A stretch of 64,000 nucleotides of DNA. Source: Streptomyces kanamyceticus (GTDB taxonomy: Bacteria > Actinomycetota > Actinomycetes > Streptomycetales > Streptomycetaceae). The notes under the pieces were generated by a model. The model was not told the origin of the DNA. It did no database searches and saw nothing but the letters and a program-made list of their open reading frames with translations. Shown one piece after another: positions 1 through 8,337 of the stretch (position 1 is the first letter of the stretch; the number at the start of each line of letters is the position of its first letter). The stretch covers positions 2,046,001 through 2,110,000 of the forward strand of contig NZ_CP023699.1 in NCBI RefSeq assembly GCF_008704495.1, given 5' to 3'. The position numbers were made by a program, and so were the translations under genes.

Positions 1-775
1 ACAGGCCGTCGCCCGAGGTGCTCCAGTCCACCATCTCGTCGAGGAGTTCACGGCGTCCGGTGAACCGCACGGTCTCCGCTCTGGGGTGCAGCAGCGTGGC
101 CACGGAGCGTGGCACCAGGGGCTCCACGGCCTCGACGCCGTCGGCGAGTTCGGCCGGTTCGAGGTGTACGGCCGTGCCGGTGTGCCGACGGATCAGCTCG
201 CGGAATCCGTCGTCCGCGAGGAGCACGTAGGCGGGGACCGCTTCGAGCCTGCTGTGCGGCCACCCCGGCAGGTCCGCGACGGTGACCCCGACGAGGGTGT
301 CCCCGCACCAGACCGCGCCGCCGGACAGACCGGCCCACGGCGACGTGTGCGCGGGCCCGTTCGGCGGGCTGCCCTCCAGGGCCAGCACGTAGCGGTCGGC
401 CTCGACGGCTTCCAGCGGATCGGCCGCCCCTCGGAACGCGGCGGACCCGAGACGCCCGTCGCGGCCCGCCAGCGCCGTGAACCCGAGAATCGACACGTCG
501 GCCGGGTCCGACGTCACCAGCCTGCCCCAGCGCACCGGATCCACGGCGGGGAGCACGTCCTCGTCGGCGAGCAGGAGGGCGGTGTCGTACGGGCCGTCGG
601 AGCGGGCCCACACCACCTGGCAGCCGGTCGGTTTGCCGCCGGGTGTCCGCACGGTGGCGCGCGTGTGGGTGCCCAGTACGTGCTGGGCGGTCAGGACGAG
701 GCGCGGCGCGAGCAGGTAGCCGGACCCCTGCCCGGCCGCCGCCTTCACCACGGCGACCCGGCGCCTCTCCTCCAC
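1..775 (-). CDS. Trypsin-like serine protease, N-terminal part (C-terminus outside window)
   Basis: The visible 258 residues form a chymotrypsin-fold protease with the full triad: His32 in LTAQHVLG, Asp64 in YDTALLLAD and Ser151 in GLSGGAVW. No signal peptide is visible, so it probably acts in the cytoplasm. After the protease, the stretch VRFTGRRELLDEMVDW (about 237-251) looks like the linker that precedes a STAND/NB-ARC-type P-loop NTPase in actinobacterial trypsin-NTPase proteins; the NTPase itself would lie beyond base 1 and is inferred. The GTG start at 775 follows a stop codon 15 bases upstream in frame and has a GAGGGG ribosome site. The gene sits 26 bp downstream of a trypco2 gene, the arrangement known for predicted conflict systems. 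Confidence 0.75.
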   Translation of the reverse strand, partial: MEERRRVAVVKAAAGQGSGYLLAPRLVLTAQHVLGTHTRATVRTPGGKPTGCQVVWARSDGPYDTALLLADEDVLPAVDPVRWGRLVTSDPADVSILGFTALAGRDGRLGSAAFRGAADPLEAVEADRYVLALEGSPPNGPAHTSPWAGLSGGAVWCGDTLVGVTVADLPGWPHSRLEAVPAYVLLADDGFRELIRRHTGTAVHLEPAELADGVEAVEPLVPRSVATLLHPRAETVRFTGRRELLDEMVDWSTSGDGL

Positions 776-801
776 GGCGACCCCTGCCCCTCAGCTGACC
801 C

Positions 802-1140
802 TCATCGCCCGAAGGATGAATCCAACTCCCCGACGTCCTCTTGCCCCTGATGGCCGATCAGAAGTGGCTCACCGGCGCCGTTCTTCGGCGTGAGGACCAA
901 CTTCACCCTGTGTACGTCCTCCTTGGCGACCTTGCCGGACGCTTCCGCGGACACCACCGAACTGAAGATCCGGCTCAGGCCCACCTTGGCCGTGCCTTCC
1001 CGGGACAGGGTGAAGGCGAACTCCAGCTCAATGGGCCCGACTTCGAACTTGACGTCACTGGACGCCCCGGCGGCGGCCGCGGCCAACAACTCGTCCCGCA
1101 ACGCCTGCACCGCCTCGCCGACCCCGATGCCCTCGGCCAC
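802..1140 (-). CDS. Trypco2 (trypsin-co-occurring domain 2) family protein
   Basis: A 112-aa protein with the layout of the trypsin-co-occurring domain 2: an N-terminal helix (GVGEAVQALRDELLAAAA), a beta-rich core (VKFEVGPIELEFAFTL) and a second beta segment ending HRVKLVLTPK. The GTG start at 1140 has a strong GAGGGGGG site; the longer reading frame upstream lacks coding character. In published comparative genomics such proteins sit next to trypsin-NTPase genes and are thought to be processed by or to regulate the protease in a biological conflict response; that role is family knowledge, not shown here. It is directly upstream of the protease on the same strand. Confidence 0.75.
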   Translation of the reverse strand: MAEGIGVGEAVQALRDELLAAAAAGASSDVKFEVGPIELEFAFTLSREGTAKVGLSRIFSSVVSAEASGKVAKEDVHRVKLVLTPKNGAGEPLLIGHQGQEDVGELDSSFGR

Positions 1141-1284
1141 GCTTCCCCCCTCGCTCTGCCGCGTGTTTGCGGTTTGCCGCGCATACTCTACGGCGCTGGT
1201 GTCGTGCGTCGGTCCGGTTCTCCGGGAAGGTCTGCCCAGATCGTGCGTAAGGTCCCACCACACCCAGCGCGACGTGGGTGGTCG

Positions 1285-1707
1285 TCAGCCTTCCCCGGGC
1301 GCCGGAACCGCCGCGAGGAACGCGTCGATCTCCTGCCTCACGTAGCGTGACACCCCGGTCAGCAGGACCAGTGCCTCCTTGAGTTCACGGACGAGTTCCG
1401 GGGTGACGGCCCAGATCTCCGGCTTCCTGGTGACGACGGCGTACAGCAGCTCGTCGTCGAACCAGCCGCCTTCCGCCTGCTTCGGCGCGGTGTCCCGGAG
1501 GATCTCCACGGCGAGCGGCAGCAGCCAGGGCAGCCCGACGTCCTGCCCGATGAGCCGGGCGAGCTCGTGCGGTTCCAGGGTTCCGACGGGACGGCGGCGA
1601 AGCTCGTGCGCGTCCCTGACCAGGGACGTCACATCCCCGGAAGGCTCCGGCCAGCACCGGCCTTCCAGCTCCTCAAGGGTGCGGCCACGATCGGACCGCC
1701 CCGTCAC
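1285..1707 (-). CDS. CdiI-type contact-dependent-inhibition immunity protein
   Basis: A 140-aa protein with the features of the CdiI_2-like immunity family: an N-terminal ELEG..W motif, LVRDAHELRRRPVGTLEP, then LARLIGQDVGLPWLLPLAVEIL and a WFDDELLYAVV segment. Such proteins bind and block a cognate toxin tip in the cytoplasm. The GTG start at 1707 overlaps the 3' end of the upstream gene by 35 bp, which implies translational coupling. It is the third immunity-like gene behind the RHS toxin; whether it protects against that tip or is an orphan left from an exchanged one cannot be told from sequence alone. Confidence 0.7.
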   Translation of the reverse strand: MTGRSDRGRTLEELEGRCWPEPSGDVTSLVRDAHELRRRPVGTLEPHELARLIGQDVGLPWLLPLAVEILRDTAPKQAEGGWFDDELLYAVVTRKPEIWAVTPELVRELKEALVLLTGVSRYVRQEIDAFLAAVPAPGEG

Positions 1708-2725
1708 CCTCGAATTCCTCGAGCCAGGCATCGACGTCCTCCTTTCCGTGCAGGTACTGCCCCGGGTCTTCCAGGAGATCCGCTCCGGACAGCCGGTCCA
1801 GGGCGGTCCAGATCCGGGCATCACGCAACTGGGGGGAATCGCCCTCCATGGTGTGCAGCGCCCATGCGGACACCTCGTCGGGCGTGACCACACCGGCGGC
1901 GAGGGAACGCAGGCGGGAGCGAATCGACGCTTCCAGGGAGTCGTCCGACCCGGACCAGTCGACGACCCATCCGCCTTCGGCGAAGAACGCATCCAGAGAC
2001 GAGCGGTCCTCCACCCAGTGGTCGCCGCAGCCGTTCGTGAACTCCTGGTCGTGGGCCAGCAGGATCAGGTAGCTGGGCGGAGAGTCGGGAAGTTCCTGGA
2101 CCCGCACGTACTTGCCCGCTTCGTCTCCGGACCGGATCCACCCCTCTCGTGGTGTGGTCTCCGGCGTTCCCGCGCCTCGCCGCGCCTGCTCCCAGGCGTC
2201 GACCCGCCTGAGATGCGGCCCGCTCACGTCCTCGGCGCCCGCGACGTAGGCGAGCCAGCGCAGCTCGTCGCAGGCGAAGAAGTCCTCACCCCAACTGTCG
2301 GCCCAGATCCGCACCTTGCCGTCCGCCGAGTACGTCAGGTCCCACCACGCCCAGCCCCGGCTCTCGGAGTCGGGGTCGAACTCGTGGAGCCAGCCCTGGA
2401 GTTCCCAGGACCCGCCCCTGATCGCCGCGGCGTAGCGCTCTCTGCCGCGGCGCGCGAACAGTGGCGCCTCCGCCGAGAGCGGGCCGCTCACCTCGGCGAA
2501 CCACGCGGGGACGGCTGCCACCGGCAGGTCCTCCTCGGCGAAGTCCACCGAGAGGGCGAGGCCAAGGGCGACATCGAGCACGGACCGTAGGCGTGCCTCG
2601 AACTCCGCCGCGGGCACGGTCAACGTCATGTCGAACGTGCTCAGTACCGGGGGCGCGTCCTGCGAGGAGGACCGCCGGGCGACCCGGAGCCGCTCCTGCT
2701 CGATGTCCTCGATCTCGTGCAGCAT
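1673..2725 (-). CDS. Uncharacterised immunity-like protein in RHS toxin locus
   Basis: A soluble 350-aa acidic protein that I do not assign to a named family. The first half has a tryptophan-rich region (WELQGWLHEFDPDSESRGWAW, split by variable residues). The C-terminal 60 residues contain a compact module with RDARIWTALDRL, GADLLEDPGQYLHG and EDVDAWLEEF, which I recognise as recurring in streptomycete proteins near toxin genes. No signal peptide or membrane segment is seen. The ATG at 2725 is the first start consistent with coding bias; longer in-frame extensions run over the upstream gene. Its place between the toxin and a CdiI-like gene suggests an immunity or accessory role, which is inference. 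Confidence 0.55.
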   Translation of the reverse strand: MLHEIEDIEQERLRVARRSSSQDAPPVLSTFDMTLTVPAAEFEARLRSVLDVALGLALSVDFAEEDLPVAAVPAWFAEVSGPLSAEAPLFARRGRERYAAAIRGGSWELQGWLHEFDPDSESRGWAWWDLTYSADGKVRIWADSWGEDFFACDELRWLAYVAGAEDVSGPHLRRVDAWEQARRGAGTPETTPREGWIRSGDEAGKYVRVQELPDSPPSYLILLAHDQEFTNGCGDHWVEDRSSLDAFFAEGGWVVDWSGSDDSLEASIRSRLRSLAAGVVTPDEVSAWALHTMEGDSPQLRDARIWTALDRLSGADLLEDPGQYLHGKEDVDAWLEEFEGDGAVRSWPHP

Positions 2726-2778
2726 GGTCGTCGTCAGCCCTCCCTGGGCCCGCACACGTTCCTGACCGTGGGCGTCAT

Positions 2779-3363
2779 TCAGTCGGCCCACGTGTGCGAC
2801 AACCAGCGCTCCAGGGCGTCCCGCGTCGCCTGCGGAGTCTCCGGCGATGCCGCCATGCGCGTACCGAGCTCCCTCAGCGACGGAAGGCGATGGGGGTTCC
2901 TCAGCAGGACGCAGTCCGTCCACTCCTCCCCCTTCGCCCCTCGCACGAGGACGGTGCCGTCGAGGGACAGCATCGCGAAGTCGGGGTGGCCCGTGCCGCG
3001 CCCCGTCACCCCGGCCTCGGCACCCGCGCCCGCGAGGTCGCAGTCCACTGTCAGGGCCACCCGCGCCCACCGCAGCGAGTCAGGATGCGCGGTCCCCCCG
3101 TCGCCGACGGCGAGCAGGAACTCCGGGGCGTCCGGCTGGAACAGGCCCTGGTCCGCGCTGAGCATGTACCACTCGTGGTTCAGCCTCTCCCGCAGGTCGG
3201 GCGCGTCGGATTCCACACTCACGGCCCATTCCTGGCCACCGGTCTCCACGGAATCCGCGAAGAGCGCGAGGCGCGGAGGGATGAGCGAGTCGGACGATTC
3301 CACGATTCCCAGATATCGCAGACCCGCTTTGGTCAGCGAATTCTCCAGTTCTGCTTCCCGCAT
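2779..3363 (-). CDS. Immunity-like protein immediately downstream of RHS toxin
   Basis: A 194-aa acidic soluble protein starting MREAELENSL with no family I can name. It contains ALFADSVETGGQEWAVSVES, a YMLSADQGLFQPDAPEFLLAV stretch and DFAMLSLDGTVLVRG, consistent with an alpha/beta domain. The ATG at 3363 lies 35 bp after the stop of the toxin gene. First position behind a polymorphic toxin is the usual place of the cognate immunity gene, so this is the prime candidate for neutralising the tip encoded at about 3400-3800. No membrane segment is visible, so the target would be cytoplasmic. Confidence 0.55.
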   Translation of the reverse strand: MREAELENSLTKAGLRYLGIVESSDSLIPPRLALFADSVETGGQEWAVSVESDAPDLRERLNHEWYMLSADQGLFQPDAPEFLLAVGDGGTAHPDSLRWARVALTVDCDLAGAGAEAGVTGRGTGHPDFAMLSLDGTVLVRGAKGEEWTDCVLLRNPHRLPSLRELGTRMAASPETPQATRDALERWLSHTWAD

Positions 3364-3398
3364 GGCATTCCTTCGAGATGAGCGTTCGCGGCCCGCGC

Positions 3399-6300
3399 CT
3401 AGTTGGACCGCGGCTGCGCCTTCGCCCAAGGGTACGGGATGACCTGGTCATAGTTGTGTGATCCGTCCTTGCTCCTGCCGAAGTAGGCGATGTTCCCCTC
3501 CCGGTCCACCACAACTCGCGCCTGACTAAACGGATTTCCGTTGTCATAGATGGGCTGACCCTTCCACCGCTGCCCCGCGCGGGATTTTCCGCCCCGATAA
3601 TTGTCGGCCACACGATCGTCGACCGGACCGGTGTAACGCTGTTCCTTATTGGGATTCTTAACGATGTCGTCCACGATTTTGTGAATGTCCTCGGGCGTTT
3701 CGAACCATGCCTTGCGGTCCTTGTTCCCACCGATACGCCGGGTGATCTCTTCCGGCGAATAGTTCTCGTCCGGCACCCAGTTGCTCGGCGGCACATCGGC
3801 GTCACCGCACTCCGGTGCGAGCCCGAGCGGGTCCGTCCAGGTGCACGGGTTGTGCGGATAGGTGAAGGCGTTGTCCGCCGGACGCAGACCGAGCGGATCC
3901 GGTGAGTGGTAACGGCCCGTACTGGGGTCGTAGTAACGGAAGTAGTTGTAGTGCAGGCCCGTCTCCGGGTCGAAGTACTGACCCGGGAAGCGGAGTGGCG
4001 TGTACGCGGTGCTGTCGGCGGCCCAGCTCGTGGTGCCCCAGAGGGTGGAGCGCATGCGCCAGGCGATGTCACCGTCCTCGTCGACCAGTTCCGTCGGGGT
4101 GCCGACGAGGTCGGTGACGATGGCGAAGAAGCGTTCGTCGATCTGTTCCTGCGACGGCTCACCACCGGCCGACGACCAGCCATCGGCGAAGTCGCTGCCG
4201 TCCGCGGAGCCGCCACCGCCTTCGTGGGCGGCGATGCGTTCCGTCTGCGCCAAGGGCCGCACCGCGTCGTGATCCCACGTCAGCGTGACGGGAGAGGCGA
4301 AGTCGGCGCCCCGTGTGGTCTGTTCACAGAGCGTCGTGCCGTCCCAGGTGAAGTCGACGCGCTCGGTGGCCGTCGCCCCGTCGGCGGCGAGCCGTTCCTT
4401 GGCGATGCGCCGACCGAGAGGGTCGTAGGTGTACCGCCACCGCGTCCCGTCCGGCGTGACGACCGACGTGAGCCGGTCTTCCGCGTCCCAGGTGTATCGC
4501 CACGTGTCCGGCTTGCGTGACAGACGGGTCTTCTGACGGAGCACGACGCGGCCCGCGGCGTCGTGCTCGTACCGGACACCGCCCGCCCTCAGGAGCGTCA
4601 TCCCGGCGAATTCACGCGCCCCCTGGGACTCTTGCCCCTGGTGCGTCGCGGGCCAGGAGGCATCCGTCTGGTTGCCCGCCGCGTCATACGCGTACGTCTC
4701 GCGCCACCCCGCGGCACTGACACCCGTGACCCGGCCGACCGTGTCGAGCTCGAAGGTCCGGCTGCCGCCCGACGATTCCTCGATGTCCGTCAGGTAGCCG
4801 TCCGCGCGGTATCGGTATGCGCGTTCCTGGACGCGACGGTTCTCGGGTCCTGTGACGGTCTGGGTCTGCGGGCGGCCCAGTTGGTCAAACGTGTGGGCGA
4901 TGGCGAGGTGACCTCCGACATGGCGGGTGGTCTCGCGTCCCGCCGCGTCGTGCTCGAAGCGCAGGCTGCGCCCGCCTGTCGTCAGTTCGGTGCGGTTGCC
5001 GACCACGTCGTACGACGTGGTGCTCACCGCTCCAGTGGGCGTCGTACGGCGTGTGCGGCGGCCGAGTTCGTCGTAGGCGTAGCTCAGTCCCCTGCCCGCC
5101 ACCGTCTCCGCGCGGAGCTGGCCCTTCTCGTCCCAGTGCCATTCGACGGCCGTGTCCGGCGTGGCCGCGCGCAGCATGCGGCCCGCCGCGTCGTACGTGA
5201 AGTCGGTGATCTGCCCGGCGACGTCTTTCCGCGCGGCCTGTCCGAGCGCGTCGCGCCAGTAGCGGATCTCCTCACCGAGCGGAGTCGTGCGCCGGGTCAG
5301 CTGGCCTGCCGCATCGTGCACGTACCGCTGCAGGCGTCCGTCGAAGTCCGACTCCACGACCAGGCGGCCCGCGGCATCGTACTGGTACTCCCAGGTGAGG
5401 CCCTGCGGATTGGTGACCGTGGTGAGCCGCAGTTCGCTGTCGTAGGTGAACGCGTGGCGCACCCCGTCGGCACTCGTGCGCGCCGACAGGAGATCGAAGT
5501 GCGTGTACTCGAAACGCGAGACCGCGCCGCTCGCGTCCGTGTGGTGCGTGCAGTTGCCCTCACCGTCGTAGAGCCAAGTCTCCTGCGAACCGTCGGCCGT
5601 GACGCGCCTGGCGGGCCTCCCCTCGACGGTCCACTCCAGGAGGGTCCGCGCGCCGAGCGGGTCCGTCAGAACAGCGAGGCGCCCGAACGCATCGCGCTCA
5701 TAGGTGTTCACCGCACCCAGCGCGTTCGTCACCGTGAGCGGCAGCCCCGCGCCGTCGCAACGGACCCGCACCGCGTGCCCCAAGGCGTCCGTGACCTCCG
5801 AGAGGCCGCCCGCCGGGTCGTAGGCGAAACGTGTGGTGCGGCCTGCGGGGTCGGTTACGGCGACGGGGTTGCCGATGCTGTCGTACTCCCGGACCCAGCG
5901 GGAGCCGTCCGGTTCGACCGTCAGGGCAGGGAGGCCCGACTCGTCGAACTCGACGGAGGAGTGCGCGCCGTCCGGCCGCGTCACCTGGATCAGGCGGCCG
6001 ACCTGGTCGTACGCGTACCGAGTCGTCCGGCCCAACGGGTCTGACACAGCAGTCAGTTGGAGATCGTCACTCCACTCCTGCTCCATGACATGCCCCAGCG
6101 GATCCGTCTCCCGAACCAGCCGAAACGCCTCGTTGTGCTCATAGACCCGCACATGCCCCAGCGAGTCCGTCACCCGCGTCGTCCGCGTCGCGTCCTCATA
6201 CGCCAAGGTCGAGGCCAGCGCGTCACCCGTGCCGCCCGTCGCGGTGACGCGGCCACGCGCGTCGTACACGTACCAGTACGTCGTCCCGTTGCGATCGGTC

Positions 6301-7892
6301 CACGACGTCATGCGGCCCGCGTCGTCGTAGGTGTAACGCATCGGCAGGCCCGAGGAGTTGGTCTCCTCGACGAGGTGGCCTGCCTCGTCGTAGCCGAAGG
6401 TGACCAGGGTCGTGCCGGGGGCCGAGGGAGCAGCGGGGTCCAGCAGGCGCAGGCCCGTGATGCGGGAGTTGGAGTCGTCGCGGTCCACGGCGATGCGGTA
6501 GCCGCCGGTGTGCGTGATCGCCGCGGGGATGTCGCCTTCCGCGTACTCGATGGTGATCCGGTTGCCGTTGCGGTCCTGGATGGATTGCAGGGGGACGTCC
6601 ACCGCCTCGCCCGCGGCGGCCGGGACCGGGCTGTGGAAGACCTGGGTCAGGCCGGTGTCGGGGTCGTGCACGCAGAGCGCGCCGTCGAAGTCGTCCGCCC
6701 AGGACAGGGTCAGGCGCGAGCCCGGGGTGTCCGGGCGGGACGGGAGGCCCGATTCCGCGTCCGGGATCGGGAAGCAGAGCCGGGCGCCGTCCGCCGCCGC
6801 GTAGACGAAGCCGTCCTCGTCCGCCTGGACGCGCTGGTCCAGGGTGGAGGCCCAGGACGGGCCGAACCAGCCGCCGAAGCGGTAGGAGGAGAGGTGCGTG
6901 CGCTCCAGCAACAGCGGCAGCACGCCGGGGAGTTGGACATCCGTGCGAGGCAGCGCCATGTCACCGGTCGCCACGTCGACGGGGTCGCGGACGAACCTCT
7001 TGAGCGCGTTGCGCACCGAGGCGGGCAGTTTGTCGAAGCCGGGGCGGAGGGAGAGGCGCTTGAAGGCCGCGCAGTCGAGCTTCATCGCGCCGCGGAGTTT
7101 GGAGAGGTCCTTGGGCTTGAGTTTGCCAAGTCCCTTGCCCAGCAAGGTGCCCAGGCTGCCCAGGCCCACCCCCAGGGCCGCGCCGAGCGCGAGGGTCTCG
7201 GCGAGTTTGCCGGGGTCCTTGAAGGTGGCCGGGTCCTTCAACAGCGTGTCCAGGGCCGCGAACTTGGCGCCCTCGCCCGCCATCTTGCCGACCCGCGCGA
7301 TCGTCTTGATCTCCTTGAGCGCCCGCAGCGCGCGGCGCAGGCCGCGGATGACCTCCAGGACCGCCTTGATGGCGCGGGCCATCGCCGTGCCCGCGTGCTC
7401 GATGCGGCCGAGCAGCGCCATCACCTTCGCGAAACGGGCGCCCGCGGCGAGGCTGCTGACCACGGCGGAGGCGCCGCCGGTGAGGACGGACAGGGCCAGG
7501 CCCGCCATCTCCACCTCGATGATCTCCAGGATGATGACGTTGAGTTCGGTGAGCAGCTCGTGCGCTTCGTCGGCGTACTTGTCCAGCGCGTCGGCGCCGT
7601 CGCGCAGCGAGTCGGCCATCTGGGTGGCCTGCGAACGGGTCTTCTTGGCCCGCTTGTTGAACGCGGTGGCGGTCTTGCCCTCCCAGGTCACGTCCTTGAG
7701 GGCGGACTCGGCGTCCTTGACCGAGGCGTCCACCGCCTTGGCCAGGTTGCGCCACTTCTTGGCGATCTCCCGGACGCCGTCCGGGTCGACGGCCGGGTCG
7801 GAGATCCCCAGGAACTCCATCATGGAGGCCATGTTGTCGCCGGCCATGTGGTTGAACTTGTTGATGTAGTGCAGGGGGTTGAGGTCGACCAT
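3399..7892 (-). CDS. RHS/YD-repeat polymorphic toxin, putatively T7SS-secreted
   Basis: A 1497-aa protein. Residues 1-130 are helical with a WEG motif (W70-E71-G72), like WXG/LXG targeting domains of type VII substrates. A hydrophobic Ala/Gly-rich region follows (about 130-250). A DUF6531-like start of the RHS cage (DPVDVATGDMALPRTDVQLPG) lies near residue 305. Then come some 30 YD repeats of the form YDxxGRL.x.T, ending in the RHS core (FPGQYFDPETGLHYNYFRYYDPSTGRY) and a DPLGL cleavage motif. The last 130 or so residues are the variable toxin tip, containing DRVADNYRGG and VVVDREGNIAYFGRS, which I cannot assign. The tip DNA is visibly poorer in GC than the cage. The partner gene ends 6 bp upstream, and immunity-like genes follow. 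Confidence 0.88.
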   Translation of the reverse strand: MVDLNPLHYINKFNHMAGDNMASMMEFLGISDPAVDPDGVREIAKKWRNLAKAVDASVKDAESALKDVTWEGKTATAFNKRAKKTRSQATQMADSLRDGADALDKYADEAHELLTELNVIILEIIEVEMAGLALSVLTGGASAVVSSLAAGARFAKVMALLGRIEHAGTAMARAIKAVLEVIRGLRRALRALKEIKTIARVGKMAGEGAKFAALDTLLKDPATFKDPGKLAETLALGAALGVGLGSLGTLLGKGLGKLKPKDLSKLRGAMKLDCAAFKRLSLRPGFDKLPASVRNALKRFVRDPVDVATGDMALPRTDVQLPGVLPLLLERTHLSSYRFGGWFGPSWASTLDQRVQADEDGFVYAAADGARLCFPIPDAESGLPSRPDTPGSRLTLSWADDFDGALCVHDPDTGLTQVFHSPVPAAAGEAVDVPLQSIQDRNGNRITIEYAEGDIPAAITHTGGYRIAVDRDDSNSRITGLRLLDPAAPSAPGTTLVTFGYDEAGHLVEETNSSGLPMRYTYDDAGRMTSWTDRNGTTYWYVYDARGRVTATGGTGDALASTLAYEDATRTTRVTDSLGHVRVYEHNEAFRLVRETDPLGHVMEQEWSDDLQLTAVSDPLGRTTRYAYDQVGRLIQVTRPDGAHSSVEFDESGLPALTVEPDGSRWVREYDSIGNPVAVTDPAGRTTRFAYDPAGGLSEVTDALGHAVRVRCDGAGLPLTVTNALGAVNTYERDAFGRLAVLTDPLGARTLLEWTVEGRPARRVTADGSQETWLYDGEGNCTHHTDASGAVSRFEYTHFDLLSARTSADGVRHAFTYDSELRLTTVTNPQGLTWEYQYDAAGRLVVESDFDGRLQRYVHDAAGQLTRRTTPLGEEIRYWRDALGQAARKDVAGQITDFTYDAAGRMLRAATPDTAVEWHWDEKGQLRAETVAGRGLSYAYDELGRRTRRTTPTGAVSTTSYDVVGNRTELTTGGRSLRFEHDAAGRETTRHVGGHLAIAHTFDQLGRPQTQTVTGPENRRVQERAYRYRADGYLTDIEESSGGSRTFELDTVGRVTGVSAAGWRETYAYDAAGNQTDASWPATHQGQESQGAREFAGMTLLRAGGVRYEHDAAGRVVLRQKTRLSRKPDTWRYTWDAEDRLTSVVTPDGTRWRYTYDPLGRRIAKERLAADGATATERVDFTWDGTTLCEQTTRGADFASPVTLTWDHDAVRPLAQTERIAAHEGGGGSADGSDFADGWSSAGGEPSQEQIDERFFAIVTDLVGTPTELVDEDGDIAWRMRSTLWGTTSWAADSTAYTPLRFPGQYFDPETGLHYNYFRYYDPSTGRYHSPDPLGLRPADNAFTYPHNPCTWTDPLGLAPECGDADVPPSNWVPDENYSPEEITRRIGGNKDRKAWFETPEDIHKIVDDIVKNPNKEQRYTGPVDDRVADNYRGGKSRAGQRWKGQPIYDNGNPFSQARVVVDREGNIAYFGRSKDGSHNYDQVIPYPWAKAQPRSN

Positions 7893-7898
7893 GTCCGC

Positions 7899-8213
7899 TC
7901 AGCCCTGCTTCTTGCCGCGCGCGGCGGCTTCGAGCAGCACGTCCAGGACGTCGAACGCCTCGGAGAGGTCCGTCATCAGCTTGGCCTCGCCGTGCCACTC
8001 GTCCACGAGGTCCCCGGCGACCTCGGCGAGCGTCTCCATGCCCTCGCGTACGTCATCGGTCGCGCTCATCAGCGCACCGAGCGCGCCCAGCGCGGACAGG
8101 TCGTGCGAGGCCGTCTTGAAGTCGTGCAGCGGCTTTGCGATGTGATGCGGCGCCTTGCGCAGCAGCGGCGCCGCCTTCGCTATCGACTCCGAGTCCTTAC
8201 CCAGGTCCCCCAT
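7899..8213 (-). CDS. Small helical WXG100-like partner of the RHS toxin
   Basis: A 104-aa, largely helical protein (MGDLGKDSESIAKAAPLL..., ending EAAARGKKQG) without signal peptide or membrane segment. Its size, helix content and position just upstream of an LXG/WXG-type toxin fit the small helper proteins that pair with the N-terminal domain of type VII secreted toxins; no clear WXG turn is present, so it belongs to the divergent kind. The ATG at 8213 is preferred to the longer frame because the added residues have no coding character. The 124 bp between it and the S41 peptidase gene should carry the promoter of the whole toxin-immunity operon. Confidence 0.6.
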   Translation of the reverse strand: MGDLGKDSESIAKAAPLLRKAPHHIAKPLHDFKTASHDLSALGALGALMSATDDVREGMETLAEVAGDLVDEWHGEAKLMTDLSEAFDVLDVLLEAAARGKKQG

Positions 8214-8337
8214 GGCCGACCATCCCCCGAAACGCCGCGTTGCTATGTGCACATGCCAACGGCAGACAGTAGCTGTCCGGGGTAAGCGGAACCCCTTCAT
8301 TCAGTCATGGGAGGGCAGAGAGCCTGGTCCCTCGCGC

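Noticed and set aside
4563..8285. Long plus-strand open frames opposite the RHS gene (about 490 and 740 codons)
   Set aside because: They are antisense shadows of a GC-rich gene: Arg/Gly/Val-rich, no domains, no ribosome site.
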